Counted from the first letter of the stretch, positions 1 to 6,167 are shown. The stretch is 6,647 bases of DNA from Komagataeibacter kakiaceti JCM 25156 (GCF_000613305.1 NZ_BAIO01000104.1:1-6647), one strand, 5' to 3'. Numbers and translations are program-made. The notes: generated from the letters alone by a model not told the origin.

Positions 1-1
1 C

Positions 2-343
2 AGCGGTTATGATGCGATCTGCCGCCTGCTGGCGCGTGGCGAACGGCCCGACGGGCTGTTCAGCAGCAACGACCTCATGGCCTGCGGGGCGCTGGACGCG
101 CTGCGGCAGCGCGGGAACCTGAACTGCCCGGAAGATGTGGTGGTGATGGGGTATGACAATATCCCACAGGCGGGCTGGCATGCCTATGAACTGACCAGTT
201 TTGACCAGCAGGTGGACTGCCTCGTGGGGGCGGCGACGGATCTGCTGGATCTGGCGCTGGGGCCGGAAGGTGGCCCCGTATCACGCACCCGCGTGATCGA
301 GGCACGGCTGGTTATCCGGCGCAGTACGGCGCGGCTCATCTAA
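2..343 (+). CDS. LacI-family transcriptional regulator, C-terminal part (5' end outside window)
   Basis: This is the last 113 residues of a LacI/GalR-type repressor; the DNA-binding helix-turn-helix and the first half of the sugar-binding domain lie outside the window. The visible part matches the C-terminal subdomain of the periplasmic-binding-protein-like fold. It shows the 'SSNDLMACGALDALRQRG' block (residues 25-42, family pattern sND..A.G.l.aL...G), then 'PEDVVVMGYDNIP' with the conserved G-[FY]-D-[DN] turn, then an 'LTSFDQ' stretch where relatives have LTT-x-x-Q. Such proteins bind a small sugar-like effector and release a palindromic operator. The next gene starts 91 bases after the stop on the same strand, and that gap holds two operator-like palindromes, so local control of the downstream enzyme and permease is likely. 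The effector cannot be read from this fragment. Family assignment is firm; target and ligand are inferred. Confidence 0.9.
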   Translation, partial: SGYDAICRLLARGERPDGLFSSNDLMACGALDALRQRGNLNCPEDVVVMGYDNIPQAGWHAYELTSFDQQVDCLVGAATDLLDLALGPEGGPVSRTRVIEARLVIRRSTARLI

Positions 344-355
344 ACGTTATCGTTT
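342..355. promoter_or_regulatory. Operator-like inverted repeat overlapping the regulator stop codon
   Basis: AAACG-TTAT-CGTTT gives two perfect 5-base arms around a 4-base centre, in an AT-rich patch that begins in the TAA stop of the LacI-family gene. The inner part AACGTT followed by ATC resembles half of the GATAACGTTATC-like sites known for several LacI-family proteins. The match is partial and the site was found by eye, so it is only a candidate operator. Confidence 0.3.
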
Positions 356-383
356 TTGCCGTTGTTTGATGGCCCCATACCCG

Positions 384-397
384 TGCATAGCTATGCA
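384..397. promoter_or_regulatory. Perfect 14-bp palindrome, candidate operator for the downstream genes
   Basis: TGCATAGCTATGCA is identical to its own reverse complement and is centred between bases 390 and 391. It lies 37 bases before the chosen start of the AroE-like gene and 40 bases after the stop of the LacI-family gene. A perfect palindrome of this size, AT-richer than its surroundings and beside a LacI-family gene, is what an operator would look like. I see no convincing -35/-10 pair around it, so its position relative to a promoter is unknown. Binding by the adjacent regulator is inference. Confidence 0.45.
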
Positions 398-422
398 AGA
401 GATTGCAGAGTGCCAGACACAC

Positions 423-427
423 GGGAG
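423..427 (+). promoter_or_regulatory. Ribosome binding site that decides the AroE-like start
   Basis: GGGAG lies 7 bases before the ATG at 435. The two earlier in-frame ATGs (366 and 369) have no such site, and using them would place the 14-bp palindrome inside the coding region and add a tail unlike the family. Confidence 0.6.
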
Positions 428-434
428 TGACAGC

Positions 435-1292
435 ATGGGCGACAGGAATTTTCGGAGTATTCTGACCGGATCGTTTTCGACGCCCTGCGCCGACAACCCC
501 ACCGTCGCGATGATCGAGGCCGCGTACCGGCACGCAGGGCTGGACGCCCGCTACATCAACTGTGACGTGAAGCCCGAACATCTGGCGCAGGCCGTGGCGG
601 GTGCCGTGGCGATGGAGTGGATCGGTTTCAACTGCTCCCTGCCGCACAAGGTCGCGGTGATCGAACATCTTGATGAACTAGCGGAATCCGCGCGGATTAT
701 CGGCGCGGTGAACTGTGTCTCCATCCAGGATGGCAGGCTGGTCGGCAACAATACGGATGGCAAGGGATTCCTTGCGTCGCTGAAGGGGGTTACGGACCCG
801 GCGGGCAAAAAGGTACTGCTGCTGGGCGCGGGCGGGGCCGCGCGGGCCATCGCGGTGGAACTGGGGCTTGCCGGGGCCGCGCATCTGACCATCGTGAACC
901 GGGAGGAGGCCAAAGCCGAGAATGTCGCCGCACTGGTCCGTGACAACACGCCCTGCGCCGCCACGGCCACGGCGTGGAACGGGCCGGTCAGCGTGCCGGG
1001 AGACGTCGATATTCTCATCAACGCGACCTCCATCGGGCTGGGCGATGCCGAGGCCCTGCCGCCGGTAGGGCTGGAAACGCTGCGCAAGGGTCTGGTCGTG
1101 GCCGATGTGATTCCCAATCCCCCCATGACGCACCTGCTGCGCGCGGCAAGGGCGCGGGGCTGCACGGTGCTGGACGGGCTGGGCATGCTGGTCAATCAGG
1201 GCGTGATCGGGGTCGAACTCTGGCTGGGCAGGACGCTGGATGCAGGCGTGATGCAGCGCACGTTGCAGGAGATTTTTGAAGTCCCCGCCTGA
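435..1292 (+). CDS. Shikimate/quinate dehydrogenase family protein (AroE-like, atypical substrate motif)
   Basis: This 285-residue protein has the two-domain AroE fold. Family enzymes reduce 3-dehydroshikimate with NADPH or oxidise shikimate or quinate in the cytoplasm. Visible motifs are GFNCSLPHK (64-72, with the catalytic Lys72), GAVNC (90-94), NNTDGKGF (105-112, catalytic Asp108), the dinucleotide-binding GAGGAARA (131-138), NREEAK (155-160, Arg suggesting NADP), NATSIGL (196-202), DVIPNPP (224-230) and MLVNQGVIGVELW (251-263). Length is normal (270-290). The oddity is the N-terminus. Biosynthetic AroE has S-x-S-P, whose serines hold the substrate carboxylate, but here the aligned stretch reads A-D-N-P (19-22), after a 'GSFSTP' segment. 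Together with the neighbouring LacI-type regulator and sugar porter, this points to a catabolic or specialised paralogue rather than the housekeeping aroE. The permease starts 54 bases downstream, consistent with an operon. Family is certain; the exact substrate is unknown. Confidence 0.9.
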   Translation: MGDRNFRSILTGSFSTPCADNPTVAMIEAAYRHAGLDARYINCDVKPEHLAQAVAGAVAMEWIGFNCSLPHKVAVIEHLDELAESARIIGAVNCVSIQDGRLVGNNTDGKGFLASLKGVTDPAGKKVLLLGAGGAARAIAVELGLAGAAHLTIVNREEAKAENVAALVRDNTPCAATATAWNGPVSVPGDVDILINATSIGLGDAEALPPVGLETLRKGLVVADVIPNPPMTHLLRAARARGCTVLDGLGMLVNQGVIGVELWLGRTLDAGVMQRTLQEIFEVPA

Positions 1293-1302
1293 ACCGGGCG
1301 GG
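1284..1302 (+). other. GC-rich hairpin spanning the AroE-like stop codon
   Basis: CCCGCC (1284-1289) and GGCGGG (1297-1302) can pair as a 6-bp stem with a 7-base loop that contains the TGA stop. No T-run follows, so it is not a Rho-independent terminator. It might affect mRNA stability or coupling to the permease gene, or be chance in GC-rich DNA. Confidence 0.3.
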
Positions 1303-1335
1303 AGCGCCACGGCGTAAACCAGGGCCGAATGGAAA

Positions 1336-1342
1336 GAGAGGG
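1336..1342 (+). promoter_or_regulatory. Ribosome binding site for the sugar-porter gene
   Basis: The purine run GAGAGGG ends 4 bases before ATG 1347. An earlier in-frame ATG at 1329 would swallow this site and has no equally good site of its own, so 1347 is preferred as start. Confidence 0.5.
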
Positions 1343-1346
1343 CCGG

Positions 1347-2855
1347 ATGACAACCGCTTCCACCATCAGCAGCGAACACGCCTCCGCCCGCCACCGGATG
1401 CGCCAACGCGCCCTTGCCGTGCTGCCGCAGTTCGCCCATCTGGATGACCGGCGGGTGGAAGCGCGGCGTTATGTCGGAATCGCCGCCGCCGTCGCGGCGG
1501 TGGGCGGCCTTCTGTTCGGATATGACACCGGCATCATCGCATCCGCGCTGATTTACGTTACCCAGAGCTTTTCCCTGTCTACCAGCGGGCAGGAATGGGT
1601 GGCGGCGGCGCTTAATCTGGGTGCGGTGGCGGGGGCCGTGGCCAGTGGCCCGGTTTCGGACCGTTATGGCCGCCGTCCCGCCATCATGCTCGCATCCGCC
1701 GTGTTCATTCTGGCGTCCTTCGGCTGTGGCCTTGCCCCTGATGAGACGACTCTCATCATCGCCCGGCTGTTTTTAGGGGTTGCGATCGGGGCGACAACCC
1801 AGATCGTGCCGGTGTACGTGGCCGAACTCGCCCCGGCGGAGCGGCGGGGCAGTCTCGTATCACTGTTCCAGATGGTGTTTTCACTTGGTCTGCTTGTGGC
1901 CTTTTTTGTCGGTTACGTCATGGCGGGGCCACCTGACTGCTGGCGTGCGATGTTCATGCTGGGGGCGGTGCCCGCGGTGCTTCTGGCGCTTGGCATGCTG
2001 TTCCTGCCCGAAAGCCCGCGCTGGCTCCTGCACAGGGAGCAGGAGGCGCGGGCCATAGCGATCCTGTACCGCCTGCGCGGGCACCACGACCCGGTGCGCG
2101 CGGAGCTTGACGCCGTTCTGTGCGTGGAACAGGAAGACGCGGACAATGCGGATACGCGGTGGAGCGCGCTGCGGCAGGCATGGCTCAGGCCCGCGCTGGT
2201 CGCGGCATTGGGCATTGCCGCCCTGTCCCAGCTTTCGGGGCCGAATGTCATTGTCTATTACGCCCCGATCATCCTGTCACAAACGGGGCTGGGCCACTCC
2301 ACGGCGCTGCTTACGTCGGTTCTGGTGGGGGTGACATCCACCATCACCACGGTCATGGGGATCGCGCTGATCGACCGTGTCGGCCGCCGCCGGATGCTGC
2401 TGTGGATGCTGCCGTTCGCCGCGCTGTCGCTGTTCGTTCTGGGGGCGATCTTCCTGAGCCCGGCCCCCATCGCGGGGCTGCGCATGGTGCTGATGGTCGC
2501 ATCGCTTCTGGGTTATATCTTCTTCAATTTCGGTTCCCTGTCGGTGGCGGTCTGGCTTGTTGCGTCCGAAGTCTTCCCGCTTCAGGTCCGCAGCAAGGCG
2601 ATGGGGCTGGCCAGCGCCACCGTGTGGCTGTCCGACACGCTGGTCTCGCTCGTGACCCTATCCCTCGTCAACGCGTTGGGCACGACGGGCACGTTCTGGC
2701 TGTTTGGGGTCATCAACGTCATATCCTTCGTGTTCGTCTGGGCCTATGTGCCCGAGACGGCGGGCACAACGCTGGAAGATATTGAATCCCGCCTGCGCAC
2801 GGGCACTTTCCTTACGGGTGGGCACGGGCATGCGGGAAGGAGCGCAAGGCCCTGA
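1347..2855 (+). CDS. Sugar-porter family MFS transporter (12 TM)
   Basis: This 502-residue inner-membrane permease belongs to the MFS sugar-porter family (relatives: XylE, GalP, IolT, fungal quinate permease), which import sugars or polyols, usually with H+. Hallmarks in order: GYDTGIIASAL (59-69) in TM1, DRYGRRP (105-111) in the TM2-3 loop, VPVYVAELAPAERRGSL (154-170), PESPRWLL (221-228) after TM6, SQLSGPNVIVYYAP (294-307) in TM7, DRVGRRR (343-349), W403 and SEVFPLQVRSKAMG (407-420), and VPETAGTTLEDIE (468-480) after TM12. The N-terminal ~40 residues form a charged cytoplasmic extension. In the TM7 motif the first of the usual two glutamines (QQ-x-x-G-x-N) is Ser294, which could alter sugar specificity. 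It follows the AroE-like gene by 54 bases on the same strand and probably supplies its substrate. Transport class is certain; the substrate (quinate, shikimate, inositol-like or a sugar) is inference. The stop lies 12 bases from the convergent exporter stop. Confidence 0.92.
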   Translation: MTTASTISSEHASARHRMRQRALAVLPQFAHLDDRRVEARRYVGIAAAVAAVGGLLFGYDTGIIASALIYVTQSFSLSTSGQEWVAAALNLGAVAGAVASGPVSDRYGRRPAIMLASAVFILASFGCGLAPDETTLIIARLFLGVAIGATTQIVPVYVAELAPAERRGSLVSLFQMVFSLGLLVAFFVGYVMAGPPDCWRAMFMLGAVPAVLLALGMLFLPESPRWLLHREQEARAIAILYRLRGHHDPVRAELDAVLCVEQEDADNADTRWSALRQAWLRPALVAALGIAALSQLSGPNVIVYYAPIILSQTGLGHSTALLTSVLVGVTSTITTVMGIALIDRVGRRRMLLWMLPFAALSLFVLGAIFLSPAPIAGLRMVLMVASLLGYIFFNFGSLSVAVWLVASEVFPLQVRSKAMGLASATVWLSDTLVSLVTLSLVNALGTTGTFWLFGVINVISFVFVWAYVPETAGTTLEDIESRLRTGTFLTGGHGHAGRSARP

Positions 2856-2867
2856 CCCGAAATCCCT

Positions 2868-4290
2868 TCAGGCGGCCCGATGCCCGCTTATTTCCTGCCC
2901 CAGCGCGCGGGGCATGCGCACGCAGCCAAGGGATGCGACCAGCGCGATACCGCCCGCGATGAAGAAGGTGGCGTGCAGTTCCGCCAGACCCGTGCCGTGG
3001 CTGTGGTCCAGAAGCTGGAAAAAGGACAGGCTGAACGCCGCGCAGGCCACCCCGGCGGCCGATGCCGCCTGTTGCAGGATGGACAGGAGTCCCGACGCGG
3101 CACGGCGTTCATTGCTGGCAATATCGGCAAAGGCCATGGTTGACAGGCTGGTCAGCTGCATGGAGCGTGTCGCCCCCGCGAAGATCAGGATCAGCACCAG
3201 CAGCGCCGCGTTCGTATCCGGCGCGGCAAAGCCGCATGCCACCATGGAAAGGGTAACCAGCAGCCCGTTGACCAGCAGCACATCACGAAAGCCGAACCGG
3301 CGCAGTATGGCGCTGGTAAAGGGCTTGAGCCCCAGGTTGCTGCAGAAATACACCAGAACCCACCCGCCAGCGGCGGCGGGCCGCAGGCCGAAGCCAAGCT
3401 GGAACAGCAGCGGCAGCAGGAACGGCATGGCCGAAAACAGCGTGCGGAACAGGATGCCGGGATACAGCACGACATAGCGCAGGCTGGGGCGGCGCAGCGG
3501 GGCCAGTGACAGGATGGGCGTGGGATGCCGCCCGAGATGCCGCACGGCGGCCCATCCGGTGGCGAGGCCGAAGATGATCAGCCAAAGGCGATCTCGCGCT
3601 GCTGGCCGGTTTCCGCCGCGCGCTGGAAACCGGCCAGCAGCGTGGTCAGCGCCACGGCGCACAGGGAAAATCCGGTAAAATCCATGGGGGGCGGCGTTGA
3701 TTTTTCCTCCCGCGGGACAAAGCGCAGGATCGCGCACGCCCCTGCCAGCCCGATGGGCAGGTTGAGCCAGAAATTCCATCGCCAGTCGAGCGCCTGGGTA
3801 ATGAACCCGCCCAGCACCGGGCCAATAATGGGGGCGAGCAGGCCGGGCCACACGGTTACGGCCTGCGCGCGCATCAGCGCGGCCTTGGGTGTATGGCGCA
3901 GCACGACGGACATGCCCACCGGCATCATCATGGCCCCGGCCAGCCCCTGTGCGATCCGGGCCAGCACGAACATGTCCAGCCCCGGCGCCAGGCCGCACCA
4001 TACGGATGCGAGCGTGAAGGCGATGACGGAGACAAGCAGTACCCTGCGCTCCCCGATCCTTTGCGACAGCCAGCCGACAGGGGGGAAAGTGCGGCCGAGG
4101 CCAGCATGTAGGCCGTGATCCCCATGGAGAGATCAATGGTGCTGACCCCAAAGGAGCGCGCCATCTGCGGCAGGGAAGTATTGATGATCGCGCCATCAAG
4201 ATTCTGCATGAATGACGTCGCGGCCATGATCAGCGCGATCATGGGCGAATAGGTCGGTCGTGCGGCGGGGGCGCTGGGCTGGGAGGGCAT
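2868..4290 (-). pseudogene. DHA2-type (EmrB/QacA-like) MFS multidrug exporter, split by two apparent frameshifts
   Basis: Reading from 4290 downward, one exporter is spread over three frames. Frame 1 (4290 to about 4081) has the N-terminus with NLDGAIINTSLPQMA, the TM1 motif LD-x-x-I-x-N-x-x-LP. Frame 2 (about 4081 to 3587) has GWLSQRIGERR (motif A), MFVLARIAQGLAGAMM, GPVLGGFI (motif C) and WRWNFWLNLPIG. Frame 3 (about 3587 to 2868) carries the remaining membrane segments and the C-terminus. Restoring one base at each junction gives a 474-residue protein, normal for the 14-TM DHA2 group, with motifs in the right order. The first junction is in a run of six G on the + strand (4080-4085), where seven would restore frame. 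The second is near 3584-3588. As written, translation stops early, so no working transporter is made. The family exports drugs, dyes or metabolites with H+. No clear ribosome binding site precedes ATG 4290. Sequence error is a serious alternative to true decay. Confidence 0.85.
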
Positions 4291-4431
4291 GTTACAATCG
4301 GCGGGCCGGGGACTACGGAAAACGGGGCAGGGCGTTCCCGTCCTGTATACTGCGCCGCTTTTTGCGGGATAGATCCGATGGCGTCCTGCCGGTCATATAA
4401 CCGCGAGCGGGCACGCGTGCGGTATGACGTT

Positions 4432-5082
4432 TTACGCCGCGTCGGCGCGTGGTTCCATGATCCATACAATTTCCAGCGCCGGGCATGCCCCTTTCAGGCC
4501 ACCGACCAGATCCGGTTTTTCGATGCAGGTAAGATGGAACGTCTTGTCATAATACCGCCGGACCTCGGCGTCATCGACGGAAAACGGCGGTCCCGGCCTG
4601 CGGGACTGATCGTATTCCAGACAGACAAGCAGGGCGGGGGCCGCGTTCGTGATGGCCATGAGATGGGACGCATAGGCCCTGCGCATCTCTTCCGGCAGGG
4701 CGACCAGCGCCGCGCGGTCATAAACGGCGTCGACCGGCCCCAGTTCGGTTTCGGTCAGGTCAAAGATATTGCCCACGAAGATGCACAGGCCATCCGCCTC
4801 GTAACATCGCAGCTTTCCGACATCCGAAATGCGGGGCGTCACGTCCAGTTCGGTAAAAAGCTGTTCGACGGCAAGTTCGCTCAGCTCGATTCCGGCAACA
4901 TCGAATCCCTGTTCCAGCAGCCAGTGAATATCGAGGCTTTTTCCGCAAAGTGGTAGGAATATACGCGCACCTTCCGGCAGGCCAAGCGTGGGCAGGTGGC
5001 GGGTCAGCAGGGGATTGGGCTGGTCTTCATGAAACCCGATTTCATTGCGTTGCCATTTTTCCCGCCAGAATGTTTCGTTCAT
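4432..5082 (-). CDS. tpm: Thiopurine S-methyltransferase
   Basis: This 216-residue cytosolic S-adenosylmethionine-dependent methyltransferase matches bacterial TPMT in length (about 217) and motifs. It begins MNETFWREKWQRNEIGFHED (1-20), the family's W-x-x-x-W-x-x-x-x-x-G-F-H opening. It then has the SAM-binding FLPLCGKSLDIHWL (42-55), GFDVAGIELSELAVEQLF (59-76), NIFDL (105-109), DAVYDRAALVALP (118-130), and LEYDQSRRPGPPFSVDD (155-171). Bacterial homologues methylate thiopurines and can volatilise selenium or tellurium oxyanions, and the Pseudomonas gene is linked to tellurite resistance. The ATG at 5082 is chosen over 5115 because homologues begin at the M-x-x-x-F/W segment. GGGAAGTGGA lies about 10-19 bases upstream, and a promoter-like pair sits at 5118-5145. 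The split exporter follows 141 bases downstream on the same strand; the spacer holds no clear terminator. Nothing looks truncated. Confidence 0.93.
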   Translation of the reverse strand: MNETFWREKWQRNEIGFHEDQPNPLLTRHLPTLGLPEGARIFLPLCGKSLDIHWLLEQGFDVAGIELSELAVEQLFTELDVTPRISDVGKLRCYEADGLCIFVGNIFDLTETELGPVDAVYDRAALVALPEEMRRAYASHLMAITNAAPALLVCLEYDQSRRPGPPFSVDDAEVRRYYDKTFHLTCIEKPDLVGGLKGACPALEIVWIMEPRADAA

Positions 5083-5117
5083 CACAGTCTGTTCCACTTC
5101 CCTTGGTTCTTGCACCG

Positions 5118-5145
5118 ATTGTATCAGTTACCGTGCTGGCCGCAA
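5118..5145 (-). promoter_or_regulatory. Candidate sigma70-type promoter for tpm
   Basis: On the - strand, TACAAT (5123-5118) is preceded by TG with one base between, an extended -10. TTGCGG (5145-5140) lies 16 bases upstream as a weak -35 (three of six match TTGACA). This would start the transcript some 25-30 bases before ATG 5082. Found by eye. Confidence 0.4.
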
Positions 5146-5151
5146 AACGAC

Positions 5152-5166
5152 GCCTGCCCGGCAGGC
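5152..5166. repeat. 15-bp inverted repeat in the tpm/hydrolase divergent region
   Basis: GCCTGCC-C-GGCAGGC has perfect 7-base arms around one base. It lies just upstream of the candidate tpm -35 element, where a regulator site could sit. The one-base centre argues for a DNA-binding site rather than an RNA hairpin. No regulator gene is adjacent. Confidence 0.45.
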
Positions 5167-5207
5167 ACGCCCTGTGAAAGTCAAAACCACCCTTTCGCCC
5201 CGGGGTT

Positions 5208-5270
5208 CCGGCATGGGCCGGTGGAAACCGGGCGATCCGGCGGGCAGGACGCGGAACTGGCGGGCCGGAT
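5208..5270. repeat. Cluster of CCGG-based inverted repeats upstream of the hydrolase gene
   Basis: CCGGC-ATGG-GCCGG (5208-5221) and CCGGT-GGAA-ACCGG (5218-5231) are two small inverted repeats sharing CCGG 5218-5221, so only one can fold at a time. The second has a GNRA-type loop. ATCCGGC (5235-5241) pairs with GCCGGAT (5264-5270) further on. CCGG starts at 5208, 5218 and 5228, about one helical turn apart, then at 5237. It may be regulatory or simply GC-rich coincidence. Confidence 0.3.
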
Positions 5271-5307
5271 GTGTCGTATCGTATAAAGAGCTGACACTTT
5301 TTCGTAC

Positions 5308-5311
5308 GAGG
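5308..5311 (+). promoter_or_regulatory. Ribosome binding site that decides the hydrolase start
   Basis: GAGG lies 6 bases before ATG 5318, which opens a signal-peptide-like stretch. The in-frame alternatives for the catalytic domain (GTG 5311, ATG 5392, ATG 5416) lack a well-placed site. Confidence 0.5.
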
Positions 5312-5317
5312 TGCCCG

Positions 5318-6144
5318 ATGGCCGCCCTGTTTTCCTTACGTCCGGCTCCGGCCTGTGTGGTCCTGTCGATCGGCCTGCTCGCGGGCGGCTCATGCCCCGT
5401 CCGGCGCGGGCGGAGATGGTGGCCCGCCCGGTCGCGTGGACTTACGGGCAGACGCGCTTTGAAAGCGTGCTGGTGTATGATGATGCGGTGGCCACAAGGC
5501 GGCCCGGCCTGCTTATGGTGCCGGCGTGGTTCGGGGTAAACGCGAACGCCATCCGCAAGGCCGAACAGATTGCCGGGCAGCGCTATGTCATCCTGCTGAC
5601 GGATATGTATGGCGCGACCGTACGGCCCCGGACCACGGAACAGGCCCGCAACGCGGTCGCGCCATTGCTGGCGGACCGGGCGCTCATGCGCGGCCGGATC
5701 AATTTTGCGCTCGGGCGGCTCCGGGCGCAGGCGGCGAATGCGCCGGTCGATGTCTCGCATCTTGCCGCAATCGGGTTCTGTTTCGGTGGCGCCGCCGTTC
5801 TCGATCTGGCGCGCAGCGGGGCGGATGTCGCCGCCGTGGTCGCCTTTCATGGCAATCTCGGCACCGATGACCCGGCGCTGGCAAAGCATATCCATGCCCG
5901 GGTGCTGGCCATGAACGGCGCGGATGATGAAACCACATCCCCCCAGTTCGGTAATTTCACACAGGAAATGCGCGGCAGCCCGGCTCCATGGCAGTTCGTT
6001 CTCATCGGCCATGCGGTCCACTGCTTTACGGAAGTGGAGGCCACTGCTGCCTCCGGCCTGTGTCGATACGATCCGCAGGCCGCCGGTCAGTCCTATGCGC
6101 TGATGCAACAGTGGCTGGGGGATGCTTTCGCCGCCGCACCATAG
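5318..6144 (+). CDS. Dienelactone hydrolase family protein, probably exported; apparent one-base frameshift after the signal peptide
   Basis: The continuous catalytic part (from ATG 5392, 250 residues) is an alpha/beta hydrolase of the dienelactone hydrolase family. It has the nucleophile elbow IGFCFGGA (Cys130), GADDE (Asp179) and AVHCFT (His210), a complete Cys-Asp-His triad in the right order. VPAWFGVN (43-50) sits where classical enzymes have Q-E-x-F-G, so the Glu that tunes the cysteine appears to be Ala45 here. Family members cleave lactones or esters, and the true substrate is unknown. From 5318 another frame gives a signal-like N-terminus with hydrophobic core CVVLSIGLLAG. Adding one base near 5380-5391 joins the frames into a 275-residue precursor with a plausible ARA|E cleavage site, placing the enzyme in the periplasm. 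An imperfect lipobox (GGSC) is an alternative if the shift lies slightly later. Without the correction, only a poorly supported cytosolic form from 5392 could be made. It is divergent from tpm. Confidence 0.82.
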
Positions 6145-6167
6145 CGGGGTTGCATGGGGTGTGGGCT

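Noticed and set aside
678..1439. Open frame on the - strand opposite the AroE-like gene
   Set aside because: It is antisense to a clear AroE-family protein, crosses into the permease start, and has no recognisable motif.
2120..2785. 221-codon frame inside the sugar-porter gene
   Set aside because: It is a +1/+2 shadow of the permease, rich in Gly/Arg/Ala/His and without motifs.
2853..2870. Terminator between the convergent permease and exporter
   Set aside because: Only 12 bases separate the stops and no stem-loop with a T-run is visible.
2704..3477. Open frame on the + strand across the convergent junction
   Set aside because: It overlaps the ends of both MFS genes, has low-complexity Ser/Arg/Pro content, and lacks a ribosome binding site.
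3583..4085. Programmed -1 ribosomal frameshifting in the exporter
   Set aside because: Neither junction has a proper X-XXY-YYZ slippery site in the right phase, and two such events in one MFS transporter would be unprecedented to my knowledge.
4355..4367. CCGC-TTTTT-GCGG hairpin between tpm and the exporter
   Set aside because: The stem is only 4 bp with no following T-run on either strand, which is too weak to call a terminator.
4378..4956. Open frame on the + strand opposite tpm
   Set aside because: It is the antisense of a well-supported thiopurine methyltransferase gene.
5282..5287. TATAAA as a -10 element for the hydrolase gene
   Set aside because: There is no -35-like sequence at a suitable distance upstream, so it is not listed as a promoter.
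5128..6108. Long open frame on the - strand opposite the hydrolase gene
   Set aside because: Its translation has no family motifs and is Arg/His/Gly-rich, typical of the antisense of a GC-rich gene; the + strand shows a full catalytic triad.
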